A stretch of DNA of 55,509 bases from an uncultured Candidatus Saccharibacteria bacterium (GTDB lineage Bacteria > Patescibacteriota > Saccharimonadia > Saccharimonadales > Saccharimonadaceae). Where the stretch lies: the NCBI GenBank assembly GCA_947367795.1, contig CANBER010000004.1:1-55509 (forward strand), in the 5' to 3' direction. The position numbers and the translations under genes were made by a program. Below, one piece after another: positions 33,377-41,367 of this stretch. Numbering within the stretch: the first letter of the stretch is position 1; every line of letters begins with the position of its first letter. The notes beneath the pieces were generated by a model. It was not told the DNA's origin. It did no database searches and saw only the letters and a program-made list of their open reading frames with translations.

Positions 33377-34569
33377 AAGGAAAATCATGCCATTTGATGA
33401 AATCTACATTTATATCCTTATTGCGCTGTTCTGTTTTTGCGCTGGTCTGCTTCTCGCTATGCCTCTCATCTATCTTCTCGCAGTCCGCTAGCGCGATCAA
33501 TTATGGAAAGGTTTACCCAAATACTATTCGTTTTGGTTGGTATACTACTGCTGGTGCCAGTGGTTTTGATACGAAGAATTTCGGTGGTTCTGTAAACTCC
33601 CCTTCCATTTTTGGTGGTATTGATCCAATTCAATATTTTGAAGGAATGCGTTTTGGTGGATTTAGTATAAAACTTGACCAAAATATGTATTTTTTGCTTA
33701 GTTATAAAATATCTGTTAGTTCTGAGCAACAGAAATACTGGGGTTCCCCTCCTTTGGTTGCTCCTCCTTCTGGTTTTGGGGATAATCAAGGTGGATGTAT
33801 TGGTACACAGGTTCTTGATTCATCTATCACTCCCCTTTCTTCTTCTGGGAGTGGAAGTCAACTTGATTATTATGTAAACGTTCTCGGTCGTGCTTTTGGT
33901 AATAACTCTACTCAGACTTGTATGAATTTTTCAGGCCAATGGCTTGCTAATTATGCTATTCCTGATCAACATTTGAATTGGTCTGTTTATCAACCTATTA
34001 TCAGCTTTGCTCCGGATTTCGAACAATTGTCCTATTTTGAACTTCAGTATAATAGTTCCCTGTTGTATGGTATTAAAGAGATTTTAAACCGTGGCATTAC
34101 TGCCAATATTGATGATTCTGCGATTGTAAACCAGCAGCAACAGACAACTCAAGCGGTGAAGGACGCCGCTGATCAGGCACACAAGGACAGTCAGGCTCAG
34201 ACTGAGGCGATCAATGCTCAAACTAAACAGGATAAAGACCAGTATGATCAAGAGAAGGAGGAAGAAGCCGAGCGGGAGGAGTCCGCCACGTCGGACGCTA
34301 ACGGTTTGGCGGGAATATTTAATATCACCATTTTGAACCCCTTTGCGGGTATCTGGGAGATCTTCAACAGCGGTGGCTGTACATCGATTCCCACGATTTC
34401 TGCATGGTTAGGATCGGAGGATACCACGTATTGTTCGTGGTGGCCTCAGTCGATCCGTGCGACGCTTACGCCTGTCTTTAGCTTGGCTTCGATGATGTTG
34501 CTGTTTGGATTTGTTGCCAAATGGCTTGGCGGAAATGAGGGTATTAAGATTGATGGAGTGAAGTTCTAA
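33373..34569 (+). CDS. adsorption/minor coat protein (pIII-like)
   Basis: 398 residues. Signal peptide (about 1-41, ending SQSASA), a long Gly/Ser/Asn/Tyr-rich exposed region (about 42-245), a Gln/Glu/Lys coiled-coil-like stretch (about 255-305), a cysteine-containing domain, and a C-terminal membrane helix near 370-388. That is the pIII plan: secreted receptor-binding head with a membrane anchor. The sequence of the head is unrecognisable, as expected for receptor-binding parts. It determines host specificity, presumably for a Saccharibacteria-type cell. Confidence 0.72.
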   Translation: MKGKSCHLMKSTFISLLRCSVFALVCFSLCLSSIFSQSASAINYGKVYPNTIRFGWYTTAGASGFDTKNFGGSVNSPSIFGGIDPIQYFEGMRFGGFSIKLDQNMYFLLSYKISVSSEQQKYWGSPPLVAPPSGFGDNQGGCIGTQVLDSSITPLSSSGSGSQLDYYVNVLGRAFGNNSTQTCMNFSGQWLANYAIPDQHLNWSVYQPIISFAPDFEQLSYFELQYNSSLLYGIKEILNRGITANIDDSAIVNQQQQTTQAVKDAADQAHKDSQAQTEAINAQTKQDKDQYDQEKEEEAEREESATSDANGLAGIFNITILNPFAGIWEIFNSGGCTSIPTISAWLGSEDTTYCSWWPQSIRATLTPVFSLASMMLLFGFVAKWLGGNEGIKIDGVKF

Positions 34570-34844
34570 TGGGTGAAATGATCAAATTCGGTGTCAAGCT
34601 TGCAGTAACGATCGCTGTTGCAACGGCGTTCTTTACCGCCATCACCACTATTATAAATCTGTTGACAACAGTATTATTTGACAATATAATTGGAGAGGTA
34701 TTAGGGATTATGTCGGCTTGTCTGCCGTTCAATGCCCTGGCTGTATTTAGTGCGATTGGTACATCTTCAGCGGCGATCATGAGTTTCTTGGTTGCACAGA
34801 AGATATACAGTCTTACAATTCATTCTATTAATTCAACAAGCTAG
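34569..34844 (+). CDS. pVI-like minor coat / assembly membrane protein
   Basis: 91 residues with about three membrane helices (about 8-30, 32-52, 58-80). ATG shares its first base with the TAA of the pIII-like gene (34567-34569). Gene VI follows gene III in Ff phages and encodes a similarly sized polytopic protein, so the position supports the call. Confidence 0.7.
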   Translation: MGEMIKFGVKLAVTIAVATAFFTAITTIINLLTTVLFDNIIGEVLGIMSACLPFNALAVFSAIGTSSAAIMSFLVAQKIYSLTIHSINSTS

Positions 34845-34845
34845 T

Positions 34846-34956
34846 ATGCCTATTACGATTGGTCCTAATATGGAATCACGCCAGACTACTGCTCTGGAAA
34901 GTATCGCTACCTCTCTCGAGAGGATAGCTAAATGCCTAGAAAACAAGAATCAATAA
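34846..34956 (+). CDS. 36-residue phage protein overlapping the Zot gene
   Basis: MPITIGPNMESRQTTALESI leads to a short amphipathic helix (ATSLERIAKCLE). The stop lies 22 nt inside the Zot-like gene in another frame, and the ATG follows the pVI stop by 1 nt. It fills what would otherwise be the only gap in the operon. No ribosome site is obvious. Possibly made by coupled reinitiation. Confidence 0.45.
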   Translation: MPITIGPNMESRQTTALESIATSLERIAKCLENKNQ

Positions 34957-35651
34957 TTTCTCTCGATCCTATTGATCGATCGAGAAAAAAGCAGAATGCC
35001 CCTTTGCCGCGTCTGTTCAAAACGCGGTGGAGCGGTGGCAAGCGTCCGGATTCGGAAATTCCCTTCGGACATTACATGTTTTGTGGAAAACAAGGCAGCG
35101 GGAAAACCGCATCTGCTTTGTGGTATTCTGGATTTCTCCAGAAGAAATACAAGCGGATTCGGGGTAAGGATGGTAAGGTTCATCCGGTTACTTGGCAGAT
35201 TTATTCTAATCTGGGCTACGGTAAGCCGGTGAATCGCCGGACTATGCTGGATGTCTTCAAGCGTTTTACTTCTCGCGATGAGAATCCGTATGAGTTTAGG
35301 ATTATTTTGATCGACGAGATCCAGAGCTATTTTCCGCGCGATTTTAGCGACAAAGAAGGCAAGGTCATTATGAAAGACCTTGTGGGGTGTTTTTCGCAGC
35401 TGAGAAAGCGGAATACGTTCGTCTTAAGCACTGCTCAGGTCTATGGGCGTCTAGATAAGACGCTTCGTGAGCAGTGTTTGTTCATGGTTAGCTGTCGTAA
35501 GAGCTTCACTGGCCGGCTTCTTAATGATTTCATCCCCGGTGATGATATTATGTGCGATGAGATGGGGCGCTGGAGCGGTGTGCCATCGCGGATTTATTCG
35601 CATGGCCTTTCGCGGATCCGGTATGACACGGCGAAGATTATTCTTGAGTAG
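34932..35651 (+). CDS. Zot/pI-type filamentous phage assembly ATPase
   Basis: 239 residues. Walker A CGKQGSGKTASALW (about 52-65), Walker B IILIDEIQSYF (about 123-133), followed by RKRNTFVLSTAQ, a sensor-like segment. This is the Zot N-terminal domain family (Pfam Zonular occludens toxin), the inovirus hallmark. Typical pI/Zot proteins have a membrane helix after the ATPase part; none is seen here, so the membrane anchor must come from another small protein or is not needed. Confidence 0.85.
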   Translation: MPRKQESIISLDPIDRSRKKQNAPLPRLFKTRWSGGKRPDSEIPFGHYMFCGKQGSGKTASALWYSGFLQKKYKRIRGKDGKVHPVTWQIYSNLGYGKPVNRRTMLDVFKRFTSRDENPYEFRIILIDEIQSYFPRDFSDKEGKVIMKDLVGCFSQLRKRNTFVLSTAQVYGRLDKTLREQCLFMVSCRKSFTGRLLNDFIPGDDIMCDEMGRWSGVPSRIYSHGLSRIRYDTAKIILE

Positions 35652-35680
35652 TTCCCTATTTCTCTCTTATAGGGTTTTGC

Positions 35681-35825
35681 GCTGATTTGATCCCCCGACA
35701 TCGGGCGGATCAAGTCCCCCATGCGCCGATGATCAGTATATATCGGGTTTTCCCGATCGCTCGTGCGCTCGTGACAATAGGAGCGATCTGCTTGCAGATC
35801 GGTCACGGAGTATACTGATCAGGTA
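35681..35825 (+). other. phage intergenic region: hairpin-rich replication/packaging origin
   Basis: Several palindromes in tandem: TTGATC...GATCAA (35687-35692/35708-35713) around CCCGA-CA-TCGGG; TGATCAGTATA with TATACTGATCA (35730-35740/35811-35821) enclosing ATCGGG-TTTT-CCCGAT and CGATCTGC-TT-GCAGATCG (35784-35801). Filamentous phages carry the plus/minus-strand origins and packaging hairpin in one non-coding region like this, next to rep. Confidence 0.75.
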
Positions 35826-35854
35826 TTGACATTTATAATATTTAGGTTTTAAGA

Positions 35855-35891
35855 AATGTGTGATGTGTTACTTGATTACACATCACACATT
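35855..35891. repeat. 14 bp perfect inverted repeat upstream of rep
   Basis: Arms 35855-35868 and 35878-35891, 9 nt loop, ending 22 nt before the rep ATG. It could be the Rep binding/nicking site (double-strand origin) or an operator for rep. Confidence 0.65.
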
Positions 35892-35913
35892 GTACATCAT
35901 TTTGGAGGTATCT

Positions 35914-36693
35914 ATGGCGTCGGAACTTGACGACGGCAACATAATTTTTAATTCTTGCAAGGAGTACAACGACATGATAAAAATCGTGATTTATAACGAA
36001 CCATTTCGCGTCAAGTCCGGGATCGGGCGCAAACGCTCGGACAACCCCAAGATTACTCGATCTTCCCTGCTTCGTACGAAGCAGACCCTCACCGATTTAT
36101 GTATACAAAACAACTTTGATTTGTTTTGTACATTCACCTTTGACCCAAAACGCTTTAATTCTAAAAGTATCACGTTTTGCCGGATGTATATGAGAAACTG
36201 GCTCAGAAATTCCAAAGATCGTCACTCTCCACACTTGGAGTATCTCATAGTGCCGGAGTTGCACAAATCTGGCGCCGTCCATTTTCACGCCCTCTTTCGT
36301 GGGTATGAGGGTAAGCTTAAAGATTCAAAACATTGTTCTAACGGAAGGCGCATTTATAACTTGGCAAATTGGCACTTTGGGTTCTCCACGGCTGTGGAAA
36401 TCGACAATCAAGAGGCTGTTTCTCGTTACATTCGTAAGTACATTACAAAAGATATGATACTTTTACCTGGTCAGAAACGCTACTGGTGCTCTCAGGGCCT
36501 TTCAAGGCCTATAAAACGCCAAAATATCTCCATCGACTGGCTCCGATCCGTCAAGTGTGACTTTTTTAAGTCACAAGATGCAGAATATTACACGATTCAT
36601 AAAACGGATCTTCCCCAAAATTTCAATTTTGACCTCCCCACTTCCCTCGAAGCCCTTCGTTCCCTTCCTCTTTCTGGCAACGTTTTGTTGTAA
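35914..36693 (+). CDS. rep: rolling-circle replication initiator (HUH endonuclease)
   Basis: 259 residues from the ATG at 35914, with TTTGGAGG as ribosome site. Motifs in order: FDLFCTFTFDPKRF (motif 1-like), GAVHFHALF (HUH metal-binding His-x-His), and AVSRYIRKYITK with two tyrosines spaced by three residues, the catalytic Tyr pair of phage-type Reps. It nicks the double-strand origin and starts rolling-circle synthesis. A 14 bp inverted repeat just upstream may be its target. Confidence 0.88.
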   Translation: MASELDDGNIIFNSCKEYNDMIKIVIYNEPFRVKSGIGRKRSDNPKITRSSLLRTKQTLTDLCIQNNFDLFCTFTFDPKRFNSKSITFCRMYMRNWLRNSKDRHSPHLEYLIVPELHKSGAVHFHALFRGYEGKLKDSKHCSNGRRIYNLANWHFGFSTAVEIDNQEAVSRYIRKYITKDMILLPGQKRYWCSQGLSRPIKRQNISIDWLRSVKCDFFKSQDAEYYTIHKTDLPQNFNFDLPTSLEALRSLPLSGNVLL

Positions 36694-36740
36694 ACTCTAC
36701 AACATTATTTTACCCCTGTTTCCGTGAGCGTTTTAGCCTC

Positions 36741-36772
36741 ATTTTTCGCATTCTGTATTGTGCGACATTGAA
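36741..36772 (+). other. attR: phage-derived half site
   Basis: TCTGTA (36752-36757) and TTGTGCGACAT (36758-36768) are identical to attL, extending to GAA at 36772 (21 bp repeat in total). The left arm ATTTTTCGCAT (36741-36751) is not a good Xer arm. A degenerate XerC-side arm on attP with a conserved centre and XerD arm is what Xer-using filamentous phages show. The following 36773-36916 has no gene; a short CCCT/AGGG hairpin with TCTTTTT occurs near 36820-36846. Confidence 0.7.
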
Positions 36773-36916
36773 AATCAGTCAAAAAGACGGGTGTTGGTGT
36801 ATGTTTTTTATCGATGATTCCCCTGAGTTTGGGAGGGCTCTTTTTGAAATTTTGGTTTTATGAATGTGATAATGCTTGGCTCTAGTGTGTTTCCGGGCGT
36901 AGTTCTGCCATATGCG

Positions 36917-37648
36917 TTACGTAATCTGGCGGAGTTTATCTTCGAGCTGGATTTTGATCCAGGAAGCTAAAGCGCTGCATGAGCTATCATTAGCGCAATC
37001 GTGAATGGCGGTGTGGTAGACACGTTTTTTCTCGAGGTTATTGCGTGGAAAGCCGGCGATGATCGGGATGTACCCGAAGGCGACGGCGAGTTGGTCGGTA
37101 ACGACCCGAGCGATGCGGCCATTGCCATCGAAAAAGGGGTGGATACGGATAAAACCGTAATGAAACTGAGCTAAAAAGCGGTAAATGTCGTCGATGTTAG
37201 TGATCGGGGTGTAAGCTAAGCGATCACAGAGTGTGCGAGAGAGTCCAAAAAGCTCATTGTATACCTCGGCACCGCCGCTAGGGATATGATGGAGCTCTTC
37301 GTCGCCGGGAGCACCGAAGCGGACATCATGGCCGCGAGGGCGTAGGTGCCCGCAATTACGGTAAATATTACCAAAAAGTGTACGATGTATGGCTTGCCAG
37401 TCGTTGATCCAGTCTGTTTCGCGACGTATGATGAAATCGCTGCGGATATCGGGTGAGGTTTCGAGCTGATGGGCAAAATTTTGGATGACTTGACTAAGTC
37501 CCTGCTCTTCGGCGGTACGGATGAGTGGATGGACGGAACTGATGGAATAATGACGGCCACTGCGGTATTCTGGAGTACGACGGTATTTACGCCAAAGTGA
37601 TTTGGTGAGGTCGGAGGCAGGAATTTCGTGACGTTCGGGAGTACTCAT
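36917..37648 (-). CDS. Fic-domain protein (AMPylase-type toxin)
   Basis: 243 residues. Complete Fic motif HPFFDGNGR at about 170-178, with the catalytic His and the Asp/Asn/Gly/Arg set intact. Fic enzymes usually transfer AMP to target hydroxyls. No autoinhibitory S/T-xxx-E-(G/N) helix is obvious, which fits a toxin that is held in check by a separate antitoxin. Start overlaps the upstream gene by 4 nt. Base composition is like the host. Confidence 0.88.
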   Translation of the reverse strand: MSTPERHEIPASDLTKSLWRKYRRTPEYRSGRHYSISSVHPLIRTAEEQGLSQVIQNFAHQLETSPDIRSDFIIRRETDWINDWQAIHRTLFGNIYRNCGHLRPRGHDVRFGAPGDEELHHIPSGGAEVYNELFGLSRTLCDRLAYTPITNIDDIYRFLAQFHYGFIRIHPFFDGNGRIARVVTDQLAVAFGYIPIIAGFPRNNLEKKRVYHTAIHDCANDSSCSALASWIKIQLEDKLRQIT

Positions 37649-38370
37649 GGCTGGTCGGGTTTCTTTTTACTAAGTTTTTTCAGAAAATCGAGAGATTTCT
37701 TGGGTAAATTGGTAATGATTTTAATTGTGAGAATAGGTGGTGATTCAGGGGATGGCGGAGTGTTGGTGTTAGGATCGTCGGGATATTCTAGACCAGTGCT
37801 CTCTTTGACGATGTCAGCTAGCATGCCGCGGAGGAGGTTGGCCTGTATTTGACCGAGATCGTTGGCGGGGGATTTTTTGGGACGGGGTTTGTGAAGTAAA
37901 TTGAAAGGAAAGTTATTTTTGAGGTCGGCTTGGGTGATGGTGTAATCTGAACCGTTGTAATGCTGTTGCCAGCTAGGGTCGTGACTAGCCTCAATGAGTT
38001 CTGAAGTATTGTAGGGGGCAAGGGCTTGGAGAGTGCGGTCGATAACGCTGAGAATATCACGGTATTGTTCGAGGAGGAGGGTTTCTTGATCCTCATTGGT
38101 GTTATTAGCAATGGTATAGGATTCGTTGGCATAGGAAAGCGGAGAGTCGCTTTGTTTAATAATGATGTGATTGGTGTTAAGAGCGAGGCTGGGGAGAGCT
38201 TCGGGGACGGGGCCGAGGGGTGCGCGACGATAGATGATGTCATCAGGTTTCATGAAACCTTTGCGGATGAGTTCTTTGTGGATGAAATAGATGATACGGG
38301 CAAAGCGAATCTTACTGATGGGGGTTTGACTGAGCGAGAGGATGGCGCGGGAAAGTTCGTTGAGATTCAT
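37645..38370 (-). CDS. Panacea/SocA-like (DUF4065-type) antitoxin candidate
   Basis: 241 residues. Residues about 10-150 show the Panacea layout: SKIRFARIIYFIHKELIRKG, then RRAPLGPVPEAL, and a closing SELIEASHDPSW motif. The tail (about 170-241) is Lys/Pro rich. Panacea domains are known antitoxin modules paired with many different toxins. Here the partner is the Fic gene, overlapping by 4 nt and transcribed second. The pairing as toxin-antitoxin is inferred. Confidence 0.7.
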   Translation of the reverse strand: MNLNELSRAILSLSQTPISKIRFARIIYFIHKELIRKGFMKPDDIIYRRAPLGPVPEALPSLALNTNHIIIKQSDSPLSYANESYTIANNTNEDQETLLLEQYRDILSVIDRTLQALAPYNTSELIEASHDPSWQQHYNGSDYTITQADLKNNFPFNLLHKPRPKKSPANDLGQIQANLLRGMLADIVKESTGLEYPDDPNTNTPPSPESPPILTIKIITNLPKKSLDFLKKLSKKKPDQP

Positions 38371-38387
38371 AGGTATATCCTTATGAG

Positions 38388-41261
38388 TTATGATTGAGAT
38401 TGGGGTTGAGGTTTGGATTTGTTGCGATTGAAACGGCGATTGCGGCTCGGCTTGCGAGTGTTATGGGACTTGTTGGTATTTGGAGTGGGCTCGGATGGGG
38501 TTTGATTCCCCGTTTGGCTGGGTGATTCAGACTGAGGCGTGTTTGCGGTGGAGGCTTCGTTCCCTGCAATGAGGGTGCTGAGGTCTTTGAGTCCGAGGCG
38601 CTGCTTGCCTTCGGCGGCGTTAGGGGACATTTTGAGCTTACGAAAATCAGATTGTGGCGTGGGAACGTAGGTGAAATTAGCTCTTGAATTTACTTGGGAA
38701 TGAGAACTATTGTTTGAGGTGTAATTCCCTGTTTGATGAGAAAAGCCGGCTTGTTCATAATTCCCTGCTTGGGAATAGTTTGCTCCGGCGCTACCAGCGG
38801 CGCGCCCTGAATCGGAAAGTTCTTTTTTGTATTTTTCGGATTGCTCGATGGTGTCGCGGATTTCGGCTTCAACTACTTCGCGGTTGCGAGCATATTTGGC
38901 GCGAGAGCTGGCGACGATTTGCTCGAAGTTGTCTTTGGGGGTGACTGGTAAAGATAAGGTCGTTGCGGAAAAAGCTGGAGCTTTTTCGCCATTGATGATC
39001 ATTGATATGACGAAGTGGCGGTTGTTCATTTGGATGAGGTCGGATTGGTCAAAAGTGGGCTCGAATTGCTTGGCGAGGATGGGGGCGTCATCGGCAGAGA
39101 CACGGAAGGAAATGGTAGTGCCGACGTTGCCAAAGACTGCATCGCGGACTGAATCGGTCATTTGGGAGATGTATTGATTAGCTACAGTGAGATTGAGAGC
39201 GTATTTCCGAGCTTCGGATAAGATAACGGCGAAGCTATCGGTGGCGAAGTTTTGAAACTCGTCAACATAAAGGTAGAAGGGGCGGCGATCGGCGACGTCT
39301 GGGATGTCGCTGCGAGACATGGCGGCAAGTTGGATCTTGGTAACAAGGAAGGCTCCGAGGATGCCAGCATTATCTTCGCCGATAAGACCTTTGCTGAGAT
39401 TTACGACGAGGATTTTGCCTTCATCCATAATCTTGCGGACATCGAAGCTAGATTTGGGTTGGCCGATGATATTGCGGATGATAGGGTTAGCGGTGAAGGC
39501 ACCGACCTTATTGAGGACTGGGGCGATACTTTCGTTGACTTGTTTTTCGTTCCATTGTCCAAATTCGTGCTTCCAGAACTGTAAAACCGTGACATCTGTG
39601 CAATAATCGAGGGTTTCTTTACGGAAATCTTTGTCGGTGAGCAGGCGAGAAATATCGAGCAAGGTGGTGCCAGGACGGTCGAGTAGGGCCAGGATGGTGT
39701 GACGCAAGATGTGTTCGAGGCGTGGGCCCCAAGAATCGCCAAACATGCGTTTTAAGACGCCAATAACTTCAGAGCAGATGTTGGGCTTGCGTGATGGATC
39801 GTTAACTTCGAGTGGATTGAAGGCGACTGGATAGGCAGTATCAGCGGGATTGAAATAAATGACATCGTCGATGCGAGATTCTGGGACGAAGCGGAGGTTG
39901 TTGATGGCGAAATCACCGTGAGGGTCAATGATGCAATATCCTTGATTGTAAAAAACGTCACTGAGAGCAAAGAGCTCAAGCATGCCGGATTTACCAGCGC
40001 CGGTTTGGCCGATGATATAGACGTGACGCGAGCGGTCGCGACGTAGCATGCCGAACTGGTGATTAATGCCACGGAAGTTGGTCAGACCAAAAGCAGAAAT
40101 ATCTTCGTCGTGGGCAGGATCGCCAGTGACGAGAGGAAGTTTGGCGGGAGGCTCCGCGGTTTTGGACGAAGCCCAGACGATGTTAGGGGTTTCGACGGAG
40201 GTATGTGGAAGGTGGTAAACGCTAGCTAGTTCGGAGATGTTAAGGATGAAGCCGTGACTCTGGAATTGTCGCATTTTATAGGCATCAAGATCTTCAAGTC
40301 TGAAACTGCCACTAGTGAGATGAAACCCGTTGAGGTTGGTGGAGTTGAATTGTTTAAAAGTACCGACCAGGGCCTGCATGTTGAGTTTGGCGTTGGTTTG
40401 GTCGTGTCCGAGGTAGGTGAGGCGGATTTTGACTTCGTAGCCAAGCTTGGTGGCCTTTTCTTCGGCTTTGGCGATGCGAGTCTTGTCGCGCTCGGAGAGC
40501 TCGACTGGGGCGGCAGCGGTGCCTGTGCCTCCAGCGGGTGGGCGAAATAAGGCACCAAAAGCTTCAATGATCCAGGTCCAATCAATGCCACCGCTGCCGC
40601 CCGCAAACAGCTTACGGCCGGATTTGACTTTGCGGACCCATTTATCCGTGGTTTTTTTGTGCCAGTCATCGGGGATCGGGCGAGTGAGGATCTGCACCCA
40701 TAACTCTTCGGAATTATCAGGATTGAGTTTGGCGAGAGTACCAGTGATACCGGCGAGTGGGTCGACTTCGAAGTTTTCGAAGGTCTTGATCGGGAGAGCT
40801 TCATTGTCCGTCAAAGTGAGTTCGGCAGTATAAACTACAGGATATTTGTTGCGGTCATCGACGTAGTCGTCTTTCATTTTGTAGATCTGAACGGTGGGGT
40901 ATTGAGCATAAATCTGGCCTTCGACGAAGCTTTGAAGGATTTTGGGTACCCAGACATAGAAGCGGATTTGGCCGCCAGTAGAAACAATCTCGAAGCTCAG
41001 GTGCTCTTGGACGCCGCCGGAGTTTTTGAGCTCAGCTTTGTCGCGCAAGATGCCGTGGAGACTGGCAAAAAGTTGCTCGGCAGCGAGCTCTTTTTTGTCG
41101 TTGGCGCGCGGGATCTCGAGCATGAGCAAGACTGAATCAACATTCAGGACTTTGAGGCGATTAAGCTTACGGTAATTTCGATAGGTCAAAAAACCTAGCA
41201 GTAAGACGAGAGGCACCCAGAAAATCGGCATAATAATAAATTGTATAATTTGAGAAAGCAT
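38388..41261 (-). CDS. VirD4/TraG-like type IV coupling ATPase
   Basis: 957 residues. One or two N-terminal membrane helices (about 6-26), a middle domain of about 350 residues, Walker A IIGQTGAGKSGMLELFA (about 423-439) followed by IDPHGDFAINNL, and a Walker B / TraG C-terminal signature YLYVDEFQNFATDSFAVILSEARKY (about 660-684). The C-terminal 140 residues are Asn/Gln/Ser/Pro rich and end basic. Coupling proteins feed DNA or protein to the T4SS. It is separated from the virB-like genes by 14 kb and has its own promoter. Confidence 0.85.
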   Translation of the reverse strand: MLSQIIQFIIMPIFWVPLVLLLGFLTYRNYRKLNRLKVLNVDSVLLMLEIPRANDKKELAAEQLFASLHGILRDKAELKNSGGVQEHLSFEIVSTGGQIRFYVWVPKILQSFVEGQIYAQYPTVQIYKMKDDYVDDRNKYPVVYTAELTLTDNEALPIKTFENFEVDPLAGITGTLAKLNPDNSEELWVQILTRPIPDDWHKKTTDKWVRKVKSGRKLFAGGSGGIDWTWIIEAFGALFRPPAGGTGTAAAPVELSERDKTRIAKAEEKATKLGYEVKIRLTYLGHDQTNAKLNMQALVGTFKQFNSTNLNGFHLTSGSFRLEDLDAYKMRQFQSHGFILNISELASVYHLPHTSVETPNIVWASSKTAEPPAKLPLVTGDPAHDEDISAFGLTNFRGINHQFGMLRRDRSRHVYIIGQTGAGKSGMLELFALSDVFYNQGYCIIDPHGDFAINNLRFVPESRIDDVIYFNPADTAYPVAFNPLEVNDPSRKPNICSEVIGVLKRMFGDSWGPRLEHILRHTILALLDRPGTTLLDISRLLTDKDFRKETLDYCTDVTVLQFWKHEFGQWNEKQVNESIAPVLNKVGAFTANPIIRNIIGQPKSSFDVRKIMDEGKILVVNLSKGLIGEDNAGILGAFLVTKIQLAAMSRSDIPDVADRRPFYLYVDEFQNFATDSFAVILSEARKYALNLTVANQYISQMTDSVRDAVFGNVGTTISFRVSADDAPILAKQFEPTFDQSDLIQMNNRHFVISMIINGEKAPAFSATTLSLPVTPKDNFEQIVASSRAKYARNREVVEAEIRDTIEQSEKYKKELSDSGRAAGSAGANYSQAGNYEQAGFSHQTGNYTSNNSSHSQVNSRANFTYVPTPQSDFRKLKMSPNAAEGKQRLGLKDLSTLIAGNEASTANTPQSESPSQTGNQTPSEPTPNTNKSHNTRKPSRNRRFNRNKSKPQPQSQS

Positions 41262-41314
41262 TATAATGTTTATTTTAGCATAAATTTTAAGAAAAGTAAG
41301 TACTCTATCTTTAC

Positions 41315-41343
41315 ATTATAGCACACTTTACTCAAAAAGTCAA
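41315..41343 (-). promoter_or_regulatory. promoter of the coupling ATPase gene
   Basis: Minus strand TTGACT (41338-41343), 17 nt spacer ending TGTGC, TATAAT (41315-41320). The Panacea-Fic pair 17 nt downstream of the ATPase gene may be read from it too. Confidence 0.75.
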
Positions 41344-41367
41344 TAGTTTTGGTGAAAATTAAGGCAA

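Larger units (their letters stand above)
32340..36772 (+). mobile_element. inovirus-like filamentous prophage, about 4.41 kb
   Basis: Bounded by a 21 bp perfect direct repeat (32340-32360 and 36752-36772); excision would give a circle of 4412 bp, a normal inovirus size. Gene order: 55-residue protein, major coat-like protein, 38-residue hydrophobic protein, 94-residue membrane protein, pIII-like adsorption protein, pVI-like protein, 36-residue protein, Zot/pI-like ATPase, structured origin region, HUH Rep. All on the plus strand. Base use is C/T-richer than the G-rich host strand. No integrase, no secretin. All frames are intact, so it may be active. Confidence 0.88.

Noticed and set aside
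32340-36772. Plasmid or ICE origin for the 4.4 kb element
   Set aside because: Coat-like, pIII-like and Zot-like genes in inovirus order fit a filamentous phage; no relaxase or conjugation gene inside.
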